From the NCBI RefSeq assembly GCF_002162375.1, contig NZ_CP021425.1, positions 2,043,501 through 2,107,500 of the forward strand: a DNA stretch of 64,000 nucleotides, read 5' to 3'. The notes beneath the pieces are model-generated. The model saw nothing but the letters and a program-made list of their open reading frames with translations, was not told the origin of the DNA and made no database searches. Source of the stretch: Oleiphilus messinensis (GTDB taxonomy: Bacteria > Pseudomonadota > Gammaproteobacteria > Pseudomonadales > Oleiphilaceae). The position numbers and the translations under genes are program-made. Numbering within the stretch: position 1 is the stretch's first letter; each line of letters begins with the position of its first letter. Below, in pieces: positions 1 through 8,061 of this stretch.

Positions 1-1139
1 ACAGTGTTTCCGACCGTAGCGTCGGGCACGGCTTGTGGTTCTTTTTGTGGTTCTTCTCGTATTAGTTCTTTTTGCGCTAGTTCTTTTTGTAGCGCTTTCC
101 GGTTTTGTTGAATGCTCTCTGCATTTTGTGCTTTTGCAATCAGGCTTGCCACTGTTACGTCTGCGAACGAGTTAACGTTGATGTATTCTCGAGGTGGCAG
201 CATGAGTTTGGCTGCGGGTGCCATGACGCCCGGAATGGGGTGGGCCTGAGACACGGTTGCAGCAGCTTGGTGGACGATAGAAATCGTGCGGTCGAGTGAA
301 AGGTGCAGATACACAGAGAGTATTTTTAAGTAGCGCAAGGTTGCGCGTGAATACCAATCGTGAGTGGCCTGTTGTGCGAGCAGGTTGCATAACAACGGAA
401 CAAAGGTTGGTGAACCCATCAGGTGATTCAATGCTCGATCTTCCGGAACGGCGGGTGTTTCCTTTTGACGTGATGCCCGGGCAATGTTGACGAGCGCCCG
501 TGCAGAAGGCGTATTTTCCAGTTTAAAGCATTGCTGAGTCAGTTCCGGTAACGGCAGGTGTTTACAGAATTCAATGCCTACGTCACGAACAGTGCACCCT
601 AAAATCTCTATCTCCGCCTGTTCCTGGCCTTTGCCGTTGGAACGAACCGCATAGCGAACCAAGCGCATCTCCGGGGTGGCAAAGCGCCACAGATACCAGG
701 TTGGCGCGCCGCAAAATAACGTGGTCCAGAAAAGTGTGTCGGTGTTAAGGGTTGGACGGTATTGACTGATTGCTTTTGCCAGGTAGCCCGCCATAAGGCT
801 GGTGCTGAGTGCCCGAAGATAGTAGAAATGGCGTATGTTTGTCGCATCGGGTTTGAAATAGGGAACCTTGGCGATCACTGTTCTGAGGGCATCCAGCCCG
901 ATCATGCTGATAGCGTGATCCACAGATTTGCTGAGTGGTTGTTCAGCCGATTTGGTTTCGTTGGCCGCACTGAGTATATGGAAGGACAAGACTGGATCGC
1001 GGTTGATGAGATAGGCCAGATCCTTGTAGGTGTAATCACCTGACTTCAGCAATTGTAATGCTTGCTTGCCTACTGTGGGTATCGCGGGAAGCTGTTTATC
1101 CTTAAAAAACGAGGTCCAGGCTTTGCTGCCGTCGGGCAT
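1..1139 (-). CDS. HDOD domain protein, 3' end cut by window edge
   Basis: The minus-strand frame is open from an ATG at 1139 to the first base, about 379 codons, so the C-terminus lies outside the window. The N-terminus (LPAIPTVGKQALQLL, then INRDPVLSFHILSAAN) has the pattern of HDOD domains, which are HD-related signalling modules lacking the full metal-binding set and common near chemotaxis and motility genes. The HDOD-like part covers roughly residues 15-200. A less conserved helical region follows, and the last visible part is a Lys/Glu/Gln-rich low-complexity linker (near bases 20-100). The gene diverges from motA across 125 bases, which suggests a motility or signalling role by context only. 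No enzymatic activity is claimed. Confidence 0.8.
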   Translation of the reverse strand, partial: MPDGSKAWTSFFKDKQLPAIPTVGKQALQLLKSGDYTYKDLAYLINRDPVLSFHILSAANETKSAEQPLSKSVDHAISMIGLDALRTVIAKVPYFKPDATNIRHFYYLRALSTSLMAGYLAKAISQYRPTLNTDTLFWTTLFCGAPTWYLWRFATPEMRLVRYAVRSNGKGQEQAEIEILGCTVRDVGIEFCKHLPLPELTQQCFKLENTPSARALVNIARASRQKETPAVPEDRALNHLMGSPTFVPLLCNLLAQQATHDWYSRATLRYLKILSVYLHLSLDRTISIVHQAAATVSQAHPIPGVMAPAAKLMLPPREYINVNSFADVTVASLIAKAQNAESIQQNRKALQKELAQKELIREEPQKEPQAVPDATVGNT

Positions 1140-1264
1140 AGATCAACTCACGCTAAGTATTTGTTAAAAGATACTTTATGTTCTTAACTTAAAGGAATAA
1201 TTTTAGTAACAACTATAGTATGGGTTGGGCGATTGTACATCGTTATTTGTATGGATGAGTTGAT

Positions 1265-2116
1265 ATGACATTTATCTTTGGATGTTTGATCGTCATTGGC
1301 TGTGTTCTGGGTGGATATGTCCTGTCCCATGGTCATTTGGTGGCTTTGTGGCAACCGTTCGAGTTATTGATCATCGGTGGAGCTGCATTTGGTGCGTTTA
1401 TTATTTCGAACTCCTTTCATACCATCAAGTTGGTCTTCTCTGGAATACCCCGGGTGATCGTCGGCAGTAAATTCAATAAAGAGCTTTATATGGATTTATT
1501 GAGCCTGATGTACGATATTTTTGATAAATCCCGTAAACAAGGTGTCATGTCAATCGAAGCCGATGTGGATGAACCCAATCAGAGTGAAATTTTTTCCCGC
1601 TATCCCGCTGTTCTGAAGATGGTGCCGCTGACTGAATTTATCACGGACTATTTGCGTATCATCAGTACCGGAAATATGGCACCCCATGAATTGGAAGGGT
1701 TGATGGATCTGGAAATTGAAACCCGATCAATTGAACTGGAAGAGCCAGCCCATGCGGTGCATAAAGTCGCGGATGCATTGCCCGGCTTTGGGATTGTGGC
1801 AGCGGTTCTCGGGATCGTAATTACCATGCAGTCGCTTGGTGGTCCAATAGAAGAAATTGGTGTGCATGTGGCGGCTGCATTGGTTGGAACATTTTTAGGG
1901 ATATTGCTGGCCTATGGCTTTGTCGGACCGTTGTCCTATGCGATGGAAAATATGGCTCATTCCGAGGTCAAGGCGTATGAGTGTGTCAAGGTGAGCATAT
2001 TGGCCACTATGACGGGGCTGGCACCGCAAATGGCCGTTGAATTTGGTCGTAAAGCCTTATTTTATGATGACCGGCCGAACTTCCAGGAGCTTAATGATCA
2101 TGTCAAATCTCGTTAG
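1265..2116 (+). CDS. motA: Flagellar motor stator protein MotA
   Basis: MotA forms, with MotB, the inner-membrane proton channel that powers flagellar rotation. The product is 283 residues. Residues known to matter in E. coli fall at the same numbers here: R90 and E98 in the cytoplasmic loop that contacts FliG, and P173 (DALPGFG) and P222 (YGFVGPL) at the channel. Membrane segments lie near 2-20, 33-50, 172-190 and 200-222. The gene is 16 bases from motB, in the usual pair. The residue pattern favours a proton-type MotA rather than the shorter sodium-type PomA, though ion choice is inferred. The ATG at 1265 gives the normal family N-terminus; its ribosome site is weak. Confidence 0.95.
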   Translation: MTFIFGCLIVIGCVLGGYVLSHGHLVALWQPFELLIIGGAAFGAFIISNSFHTIKLVFSGIPRVIVGSKFNKELYMDLLSLMYDIFDKSRKQGVMSIEADVDEPNQSEIFSRYPAVLKMVPLTEFITDYLRIISTGNMAPHELEGLMDLEIETRSIELEEPAHAVHKVADALPGFGIVAAVLGIVITMQSLGGPIEEIGVHVAAALVGTFLGILLAYGFVGPLSYAMENMAHSEVKAYECVKVSILATMTGLAPQMAVEFGRKALFYDDRPNFQELNDHVKSR

Positions 2117-2132
2117 GCCGGAGTGCTAGGCA

Positions 2133-3107
2133 ATGGATGATCGCGCTCCAATCATTATAAAGCGTGTTAAAAAGTACAATAAAGGCCATGGCGGGGCCTG
2201 GAAAGTGGCGTTTGCTGACTTTGCGACGGCCATGATGGCGTTCTTTCTTGTGCTTTGGTTGACTGCCACAACGACGCCAGAGCAGCGAGAGGCCATTGAG
2301 GGCTACTTTCAGGATCCCATAGGGTTTACTGAAGGAGGAAGTCCTAACCCGATTGATCTCGAGGGGAGTGCGTCAATCGTAGATTCGTCCTCGAATGATC
2401 AGGCCCCAGAGGAAATTTCATTTGAAGAAGAGGTCATTGAAGAAATGGCTGATACGATTGAGCAGCGAAAGCTGGCTCAATTGATGACTGAAATCGAGCA
2501 ACAGATCGAAGAAAACCAGAAGTTGAAAGAGTTTAAGGATCAGTTGTTACTCGACATTACGGATGAAGGCTTGCGTATTCAGATTGTTGATAAGTCGAAG
2601 CGCCCGATGTTTGATAGTGGCAAGTCCGAATTGAAATATTATTCGGAAGACCTGTTGTTCGAGCTTGCCCCCACGATTGGTGGTGTGCCCAATAAAATCA
2701 GTTTGACGGGCCATACTGATGCACAACCTTTTGCGATTGGTGACTCATACTCCAATTGGGAGTTGTCTGCAGATCGTGCCAATGCGGCGCGTCGTGCGTT
2801 GGTGGGTGGCGGAGTACACGAGTCTCAGATCTCTCGCGTGGTTGGACTGGGCTCATCGGTGCTATTTGATGAAGGGCATCCGGAAGCGCCGATCAATCGC
2901 AGAATTGCGATTATCATTCTGAACAAAAAGTCAGAATACCAGATCCAAAAAAATGCCGGCGTTCAAAACGAAAGAGCGAAATCGCCAAACCCGGGACGTA
3001 CCCCATCTGAAAGCGCTCGCGAAAAAGTACCATTGGAAAAAATAATTGATGAAGGATCGTGGTTTGACGACGTTGAAGAAGTAAAGCCAGACGAAGTCAC
3101 CTGGTAA
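2133..3107 (+). CDS. motB: Flagellar motor stator protein MotB
   Basis: MotB anchors the stator to peptidoglycan and carries the proton-binding aspartate. The 324-residue product has a short basic cytoplasmic start, one membrane helix (about 27-46) with the critical aspartate at D29 (FADFATAMMAFF), and a Glu-rich periplasmic linker. An OmpA-like peptidoglycan-binding domain follows around 150-270, with the signature SLTGHTDAQPF and later NRRIAIIIL. The C-terminal 50 residues are charged and probably disordered. It follows motA closely and precedes a periplasmic binding-protein-like gene 26 bases downstream, so the three may be co-transcribed. Confidence 0.95.
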   Translation: MDDRAPIIIKRVKKYNKGHGGAWKVAFADFATAMMAFFLVLWLTATTTPEQREAIEGYFQDPIGFTEGGSPNPIDLEGSASIVDSSSNDQAPEEISFEEEVIEEMADTIEQRKLAQLMTEIEQQIEENQKLKEFKDQLLLDITDEGLRIQIVDKSKRPMFDSGKSELKYYSEDLLFELAPTIGGVPNKISLTGHTDAQPFAIGDSYSNWELSADRANAARRALVGGGVHESQISRVVGLGSSVLFDEGHPEAPINRRIAIIILNKKSEYQIQKNAGVQNERAKSPNPGRTPSESAREKVPLEKIIDEGSWFDDVEEVKPDEVTW

Positions 3108-3133
3108 TCTGAGCTTCTGGTGAGGAGGCAATT

Positions 3134-4159
3134 GTGAATACGATCCGTAGATCGTGCGTCCCGTTTCATTGGGCTGCGCGGATAGTCGTTGTGGGCCAGC
3201 TTATGGTGCTATGGTCTGGTTCGGCAATGTCTGGGCCGAATATTGTCATCGTGCACAGCTACGATGAGGCGATGCCCTGGGTGCAAGAACAGCATCGGGG
3301 CTTTAAAAACAGCTTACCGGATCATACCTTTCATACTTTTTATCTAAATTCGAAAGTGCTCCCCCCTGCAGAGATCAAAAGCAAGGCGAATACAATCTTG
3401 GCGCAGTCCCTGGCTTTAGAGCCTAATCTCTATTATGTGACAGATGATAATGCTTTCAACTACGTAGCTTCGATGGTACCGAACCGGATTCCAGTTGTTT
3501 TCTCTGGTGTGAACGGTGGTATTACCATAGATTATCCTTGGGCCCAAAGCAGGTTAGCTACCTATGGGATTCTGGAGCGACCGCTGATCAAGCGGAGTCT
3601 GATTCAAATTAAAAGTATTGTATTTCCTGAAATGGCTAAAGTGCTTGTGCTGATGGGCTTGAGTACTACCGATCAGGCCGTGTTTTTAAATGATCTGGCG
3701 GGTCAGGAACGTTTTGTCGTGTGGGGCGGTGTTGAAGTCGATGTGTTTCGTGAGTCTCGATATGATCTTTGGCAGCGTGTTGTTTCTACGGCGGCTGAAC
3801 AAGGCTACAACGCAATACTGGTTGCAGGCAACTATGCCTTGCGTGACAAAAAGGACAAGCGCGTTGATCCTGTGGCAATTGCCCGTTGGCTCGCGCAGCA
3901 TACCGAGTTGCCCGTGTTCACGGTCCACGAGCAGCAAATTGCAGAAGGATTGCTGGTCGGGGGGATGGTGGTTGATGGCGGCATGATGGGCAAAGAAGCC
4001 GCCATGATGGCGAAGCAGGTTTTAACGGGTAAAGATGTTGTCGTTAACCGCTTTAAAACACTGTCCACCGGGCGCTATGTGTTCAGCCGCGCAGAGGTCA
4101 AGCGATTGCAGCTCACTGTAGACCCGAAGTATATTGACCGGATTGACTGGGTGCCTTAA
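3134..4159 (+). CDS. Periplasmic substrate-binding-like protein next to motAB
   Basis: The 341-residue product starts at a GTG at 3134 with a strong ribosome site (GAGGAGG, 3122-3128). A basic and then hydrophobic N-terminus (about 1-32) looks like a secretion signal. The mature start NIVIVHSYDEAMPWV and the later PVVFSGVNGG and LPVFTVHEQQIAEGLLVGG resemble the two-lobed fold of the ABC substrate-binding family PF04392 and the periplasmic sensor halves of some histidine kinases. There is no permease, ATPase or kinase beside it, so it is an orphan. Its place after motB suggests co-expression with the stator. Its stop overlaps that of the convergent rsgA by four bases. The ligand is unknown. 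Confidence 0.65.
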   Translation: MNTIRRSCVPFHWAARIVVVGQLMVLWSGSAMSGPNIVIVHSYDEAMPWVQEQHRGFKNSLPDHTFHTFYLNSKVLPPAEIKSKANTILAQSLALEPNLYYVTDDNAFNYVASMVPNRIPVVFSGVNGGITIDYPWAQSRLATYGILERPLIKRSLIQIKSIVFPEMAKVLVLMGLSTTDQAVFLNDLAGQERFVVWGGVEVDVFRESRYDLWQRVVSTAAEQGYNAILVAGNYALRDKKDKRVDPVAIARWLAQHTELPVFTVHEQQIAEGLLVGGMVVDGGMMGKEAAMMAKQVLTGKDVVVNRFKTLSTGRYVFSRAEVKRLQLTVDPKYIDRIDWVP

Positions 4160-5193
4160 GGTCGAATTTCCAAGTCGTCCAATGAGTCTCTGAGTTGCCG
4201 GTAGCTATTCATTCGCTCGGTGCTGATATCACCGTTTGAAAATGCGCTTTTCAAGCCGCAACCCGGTTCATCCCGATGTTGGCAGTTTCGGAATTTGCAT
4301 TGCCCCAGGTAGGGTCGAAATTCTCGAAAGCCATAGACCAACTCATCTTCGCTGACGTGCCATAATCCAAACTCGCGGATGCCTGGTGAATCAATGAGGT
4401 TGCCCCCCATCGGTAGGTGAAATAATTTTGCCGTTGTCGTGGTGTGTGTGCCTTTTTGATTGAATTCTGAAAGGGCCCCGACTTTGATTTCCTCCTCGGG
4501 TAAAAGCATCTGGATCAGCGACGATTTCCCTACACCGGACTGGCCAACAAATACAGTGGTTTTATCCTGGGTAAACTCAAAGAGCTCCTGCAGGCCATCC
4601 TGTTGCTTTGCCGAGGCGTGGATAACCCGGTAACCCAGGTCCGAGTAGCGCCCGAAGAGGGTGTTGATGTACTCGCGATTTTGTTCGTTAATCAGATCCG
4701 TTTTATTGAGCAGAATAACCGGGGTTATGTCCATGGTTTCTGCTGCGACGAGATAGCGGTCCAGCAAGGTCGGATAGGGCTCTGGCACAGGGGCCTGGAC
4801 AATGATGATGTGATCAATGTTGGATGCTACAGGCTTCAGTACCCCGTAATTGTCCGGACGTTGCAACAGTGATCTTCGTGGCAGCAAGGCTTCGATGACG
4901 CCGCCGCTGTCTGGAGCCGCTCGCCATATGACTTCATCGCCGGTGACCAATGCTTCGATATTGGCTCTGACGTGGCAGCGGTGAATGGAGCCTTTGTCTT
5001 CGCCTTCGAGGGCCTCAACGTCAATTTGCTTTCCGAAATGAGCAATGATTGTACCACGTTGCTCACAACTTAAGTCTCCAGACTGAATCTGGCGGCCAAT
5101 GTTGCGCTCTTTTTTTAGAGCGCGTAAAGCCTTTTCTTCCTGAATCTTTTCGATTCGCCACTTTTGCCGTCTATTAAGCTTGCGTTTTGACAT
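4156..5193 (-). CDS. rsgA: Small ribosomal subunit biogenesis GTPase RsgA
   Basis: RsgA is a late 30S assembly GTPase that checks the decoding centre. The 345-residue product has a Lys/Arg-rich N-terminus, an OB-fold (about 45-110) and a circularly permuted GTPase: NKTD (G4) comes before the P-loop GQSGVGKSS (G1), then the threonine-rich G2 and DSPG (G3). The C-terminal zinc site is seen as C-x5-C-x-H-x5-C (CKFRNCQHRDEPGC). The length and permuted order fit the family. It diverges from orn over 306 bases and converges on the upstream gene with overlapping stops. Confidence 0.96.
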   Translation of the reverse strand: MSKRKLNRRQKWRIEKIQEEKALRALKKERNIGRQIQSGDLSCEQRGTIIAHFGKQIDVEALEGEDKGSIHRCHVRANIEALVTGDEVIWRAAPDSGGVIEALLPRRSLLQRPDNYGVLKPVASNIDHIIIVQAPVPEPYPTLLDRYLVAAETMDITPVILLNKTDLINEQNREYINTLFGRYSDLGYRVIHASAKQQDGLQELFEFTQDKTTVFVGQSGVGKSSLIQMLLPEEEIKVGALSEFNQKGTHTTTTAKLFHLPMGGNLIDSPGIREFGLWHVSEDELVYGFREFRPYLGQCKFRNCQHRDEPGCGLKSAFSNGDISTERMNSYRQLRDSLDDLEIRP

Positions 5194-5499
5194 GTTCTGA
5201 AGGGCTATCCAAGTTTATTGGGTCTGTCCAGGTTTAAGAGATTTTCCAGACGCTATTGGAGACTATCTAGAATTTGTGAAGTCTGTCGGGAACCTTAAGC
5301 GTGAGATTATAAACAGTATCCTGAAAAAATCTGCCATACTTTGCTATATTAACGTACCAAAGAGGTGAAGTAAGGTACACTCGACCTTGATTCAGGCCGG
5401 GATTGTGAGCCAAGGCGCTATCCCTAAAATTGCCCTGTTGGCCAATTCGAATCTCGGGTAATGTACCTTCTTTGCCGATAATTGCAACTGAGAAGCTGA
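5194..5499. promoter_or_regulatory. rsgA/orn divergent intergenic region with a candidate orn promoter
   Basis: No gene is seen in these 306 bases. A candidate promoter towards orn has an extended -10 TGC-TATATT (5342-5350) and a weak -35 CTGAAA (5321-5326), 18 bases apart. It would give a leader of about 140 nucleotides. The call rests on motif match alone. Confidence 0.35.
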
Positions 5500-6042
5500 A
5501 TGACTGAAAATACAAACCTGATCTGGATTGATCTTGAAATGACTGGGCTCGATCCGGAAACAGATCAAATTATTGAAATCGCGACTATTGTAACGGATTC
5601 ACAACTTAACACCCTTGCAGAAGGGCCGAATCTGGCGATTCATCAACCCGATTCAATATTGGACAGAATGGACGAGTGGTGTACGCGGACCCATGGTGAG
5701 TCTGGTCTGACTCAGCGTGTCAAGGAAAGCCGGATCTCTGTGCGTGAAGCCGAGCTGCAAACGATAGCGTTTCTCAAACAATACGTGCCTTCAGGGGCGT
5801 CGCCTATTTGTGGTAACAGTGTGGGTCAGGATCGCCGGTTTCTTTATCGTTATATGCCAGAGCTGGAGCAGTACTTTCACTATCGGTACCTCGATGTCAG
5901 TACGATTAAAGAGCTTGCCCGGCGCTGGAATCCCTCGGTGCTGACCGGGTTTAAAAAGTCGGGTTCACATTTGGCGCTTGAGGACATCAAGGAATCCATA
6001 GCAGAACTGGCTTACTACCGGAAACATTTCTTTTTGCCCTGA
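5500..6042 (+). CDS. orn: Oligoribonuclease
   Basis: Orn is a 3'-5' exoribonuclease that degrades very short RNAs, including the pGpG made when cyclic-di-GMP is broken down, so it closes that signalling cycle. The 180-residue product is a typical DEDDh exonuclease. Exo I is [11 protein letters not shown] with D11 and E13, Exo II lies around [12 protein letters not shown], and Exo III holds the histidine and aspartate in [14 protein letters not shown]. Length and motifs match the proteobacterial family. A diguanylate cyclase lies downstream in the same direction after a 282-base gap, but a separate promoter is likely for it. Confidence 0.97.
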   Translation: MTENTNLIWIDLEMTGLDPETDQIIEIATIVTDSQLNTLAEGPNLAIHQPDSILDRMDEWCTRTHGESGLTQRVKESRISVREAELQTIAFLKQYVPSGASPICGNSVGQDRRFLYRYMPELEQYFHYRYLDVSTIKELARRWNPSVLTGFKKSGSHLALEDIKESIAELAYYRKHFFLP

Positions 6043-6324
6043 TTTTCGCCTCATGCTTTTTCCTGCCCCCAAAAAAGATATAGAGCACAAAGATAAAGAG
6101 CTCGTTGAGCTTTCCCGTCTTGCTCACCACTTACATAGCGCGAGTAGCTGACTTTTCAACTTGTGCTATATTCTAAAGATCGCGTGATCTTCCATGGGGC
6201 ACGTTAAAGAGGGCAACCGCCGCATTGGCCTGCAACCCTCAACCGACCGGAACTGCAAGATTACCCATATTCGTAAACTCGCTACTGACTTTATGTGGTC
6301 GCGAAAATAATAATACTGGAGAAT
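6043..6324 (+). promoter_or_regulatory. Promoter and structured leader of the diguanylate cyclase gene
   Basis: An extended -10 TGC-TATATT lies at 6164-6172 without a clear -35. The leader that would follow is about 145 nucleotides. It contains an inverted repeat AAGATC-GCGT-GATCTT (6176-6191) and a GAGGG/CCCTC pairing around a loop (about 6209-6240). The arrangement suggests a structured 5' untranslated region. It does not match the riboswitch consensus sequences I can recall. Confidence 0.35.
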
Positions 6325-8037
6325 ATGATCAGAATTTTTAGGCTGTCTGTCTTTCTGATGGATCGGTTAACCATTCCCGCGAAATTTGTCTTGGTTATGG
6401 CATTTTTTGCTGTCCCGCTGGCAATCACCAGTATTCAAAATATCGTCACGATGCAGAGCTCCCTGTCTTTGGCGGAAAAGCGGCGCGTTGGTGTTGAGTT
6501 GCAACGAAGTGCGTTTGATATGGTGAAACGTATAGAGATTGTCAGGGACTTGAGTGTGTTCAGTCGGAATGCGGCAAATCAGGAAATTAATCACCTCTTC
6601 GAACAGAACAGGGCTGAAGCGTTGCAAATGTTGATGGCATTCGAGGCACGCCCGGAAGTTCGACAAAATCAATTGCTCAAGCTATCTGTCAGTTCTCTCA
6701 TAGGTCGTTTACAAACTTTCAGGGCATCCAGTGGATCGGAAGGCGATATGATTGGAACCATATACGGGAGTGCTCATAGCGCTGTCGCCAAGGCGTATTC
6801 CTTGCAACAAGAAATTGCCAACGAGTTTGACCTTTCAACCGATAATGACTTTGTTACTGAGCAGTTGTTGGGCGTGCTTTCTGACAGCCTTCCCAAGTCG
6901 TATTATGAAATGGGGAAAGCCCGCGGTTTCGGGGTTTATTTTCTCGAGACCCGCTTGATGAACTCCTCGGGTATCAAGATGCTTGAGGAAACCTACGTTG
7001 AACTTTGGCAAGCCCACGAACAACTGGAAAACAGTTTCCATCTGTTGATTACCTCTCAGGGCGGGTTGACGCAGCTTGATCAAATTGATTACTCGAGTCT
7101 GAACAGCGTTCTGCAGACACGCCAGATGCTGGATGACTATCTGTTACTGGATGTTGACCTGCAAGCGGAGTGGCGGGATTACTATGATAGTGTCACGCAG
7201 CAGATTGGTTTGTTGCATGCCGTTCACACACAGCTACTGGATTTTCTTTCAGCCCGTTATTCCGAGCGCATTCTTCAAAAGCGAGAAAGCCTGTTGCATC
7301 GTTCTGTCTCGATTGGTGTGCTGGTTTTATTTACAACTTACCTTTTTGTGGGTTTCTATTTGTCGATTCGGAATTCAATTGGTTTGCTTGTCAACGCTGC
7401 CAACCGTGTTGCCGAAGGCGATTTGGAGGAAAAAGTCGCAATCTCCGCCAAGGATGAAATGCTGGACATCGCCGAAATGATGGATGAAATGCGCCAACAA
7501 TTGCGGGATAGAGAGCTACAGTTGGTTGCCATGACCATCACTGATGGTCTGACTCGGGTATGCAATCGGGCTTTTTTCAATCAGGAGCTGCCAGCTCGAC
7601 TGGAAAAGAGTCGCAGAGCCGATTTACCGGTGTGTCTTTTGTTGATCGATATTGATTACTTCAAGAAACTCAATGACAGCTATGGACATCAGGTTGGTGA
7701 TGATTGCTTGATTATGGTGGCTCAGGCGATCAAAGGGCAGCTGCTTCGAGAAGAGGATTCGGTCTCACGTTATGGCGGTGAAGAATTTGCAGTTATTTTG
7801 CCTGCTACAGATAGTCTAGGTGGTTTGGCGACTGCAGAGCGCATACTGTCCGCAATTCGCAGACTGAAATTGGAGCTGGTTGGCGGGCAAGTGGTTACGA
7901 TGACTGCAAGTATTGGGGTTGCCAGTTCTGCAGCGGTGGAGCAATGCTCGGATGATCGGCTTGTCGCGTTGGCGGACGAGTCTTTGTATAAGGCAAAACA
8001 CGATGGCAGAAATCGCTGTATCGTATATAAAAAATAA
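6325..8037 (+). CDS. Membrane diguanylate cyclase with HAMP and GGDEF domains
   Basis: The protein makes cyclic-di-GMP from two GTP. With the ATG at 6325, which has GGAG six bases upstream, it is 570 residues; a GTG at 6295 has no such site. One membrane helix lies near 20-38 and a second near 327-348, enclosing a large helical periplasmic sensor part of unknown ligand. A HAMP-like segment (about 349-400) and a GGDEF domain (about 410-570) follow. The active site is GGEEF at 484-488. The product-inhibition I-site RxxD is intact at 475-478, five residues before it. No EAL or HD-GYP domain is present, so synthesis alone is expected. Confidence 0.93.
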   Translation: MIRIFRLSVFLMDRLTIPAKFVLVMAFFAVPLAITSIQNIVTMQSSLSLAEKRRVGVELQRSAFDMVKRIEIVRDLSVFSRNAANQEINHLFEQNRAEALQMLMAFEARPEVRQNQLLKLSVSSLIGRLQTFRASSGSEGDMIGTIYGSAHSAVAKAYSLQQEIANEFDLSTDNDFVTEQLLGVLSDSLPKSYYEMGKARGFGVYFLETRLMNSSGIKMLEETYVELWQAHEQLENSFHLLITSQGGLTQLDQIDYSSLNSVLQTRQMLDDYLLLDVDLQAEWRDYYDSVTQQIGLLHAVHTQLLDFLSARYSERILQKRESLLHRSVSIGVLVLFTTYLFVGFYLSIRNSIGLLVNAANRVAEGDLEEKVAISAKDEMLDIAEMMDEMRQQLRDRELQLVAMTITDGLTRVCNRAFFNQELPARLEKSRRADLPVCLLLIDIDYFKKLNDSYGHQVGDDCLIMVAQAIKGQLLREEDSVSRYGGEEFAVILPATDSLGGLATAERILSAIRRLKLELVGGQVVTMTASIGVASSAAVEQCSDDRLVALADESLYKAKHDGRNRCIVYKK

Positions 8038-8061
8038 ACCAGGTCTTTTCCGGGAGTTGCC

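Noticed and set aside
1-1139. A frameshifted or broken gene at the left edge
   Set aside because: Several short frames occur on both strands, but a single continuous minus-strand frame covers the whole stretch and matches the HDOD pattern, so the gene is intact up to the edge.
6200-6290. A GEMM (cyclic-di-GMP) riboswitch before the cyclase
   Set aside because: Short pieces such as CACG, AGGGCAA and GCAA are in similar order, but the conserved GCAAAGCC and GGTAGC-type segments are missing. It is reported only as an unidentified structured leader.
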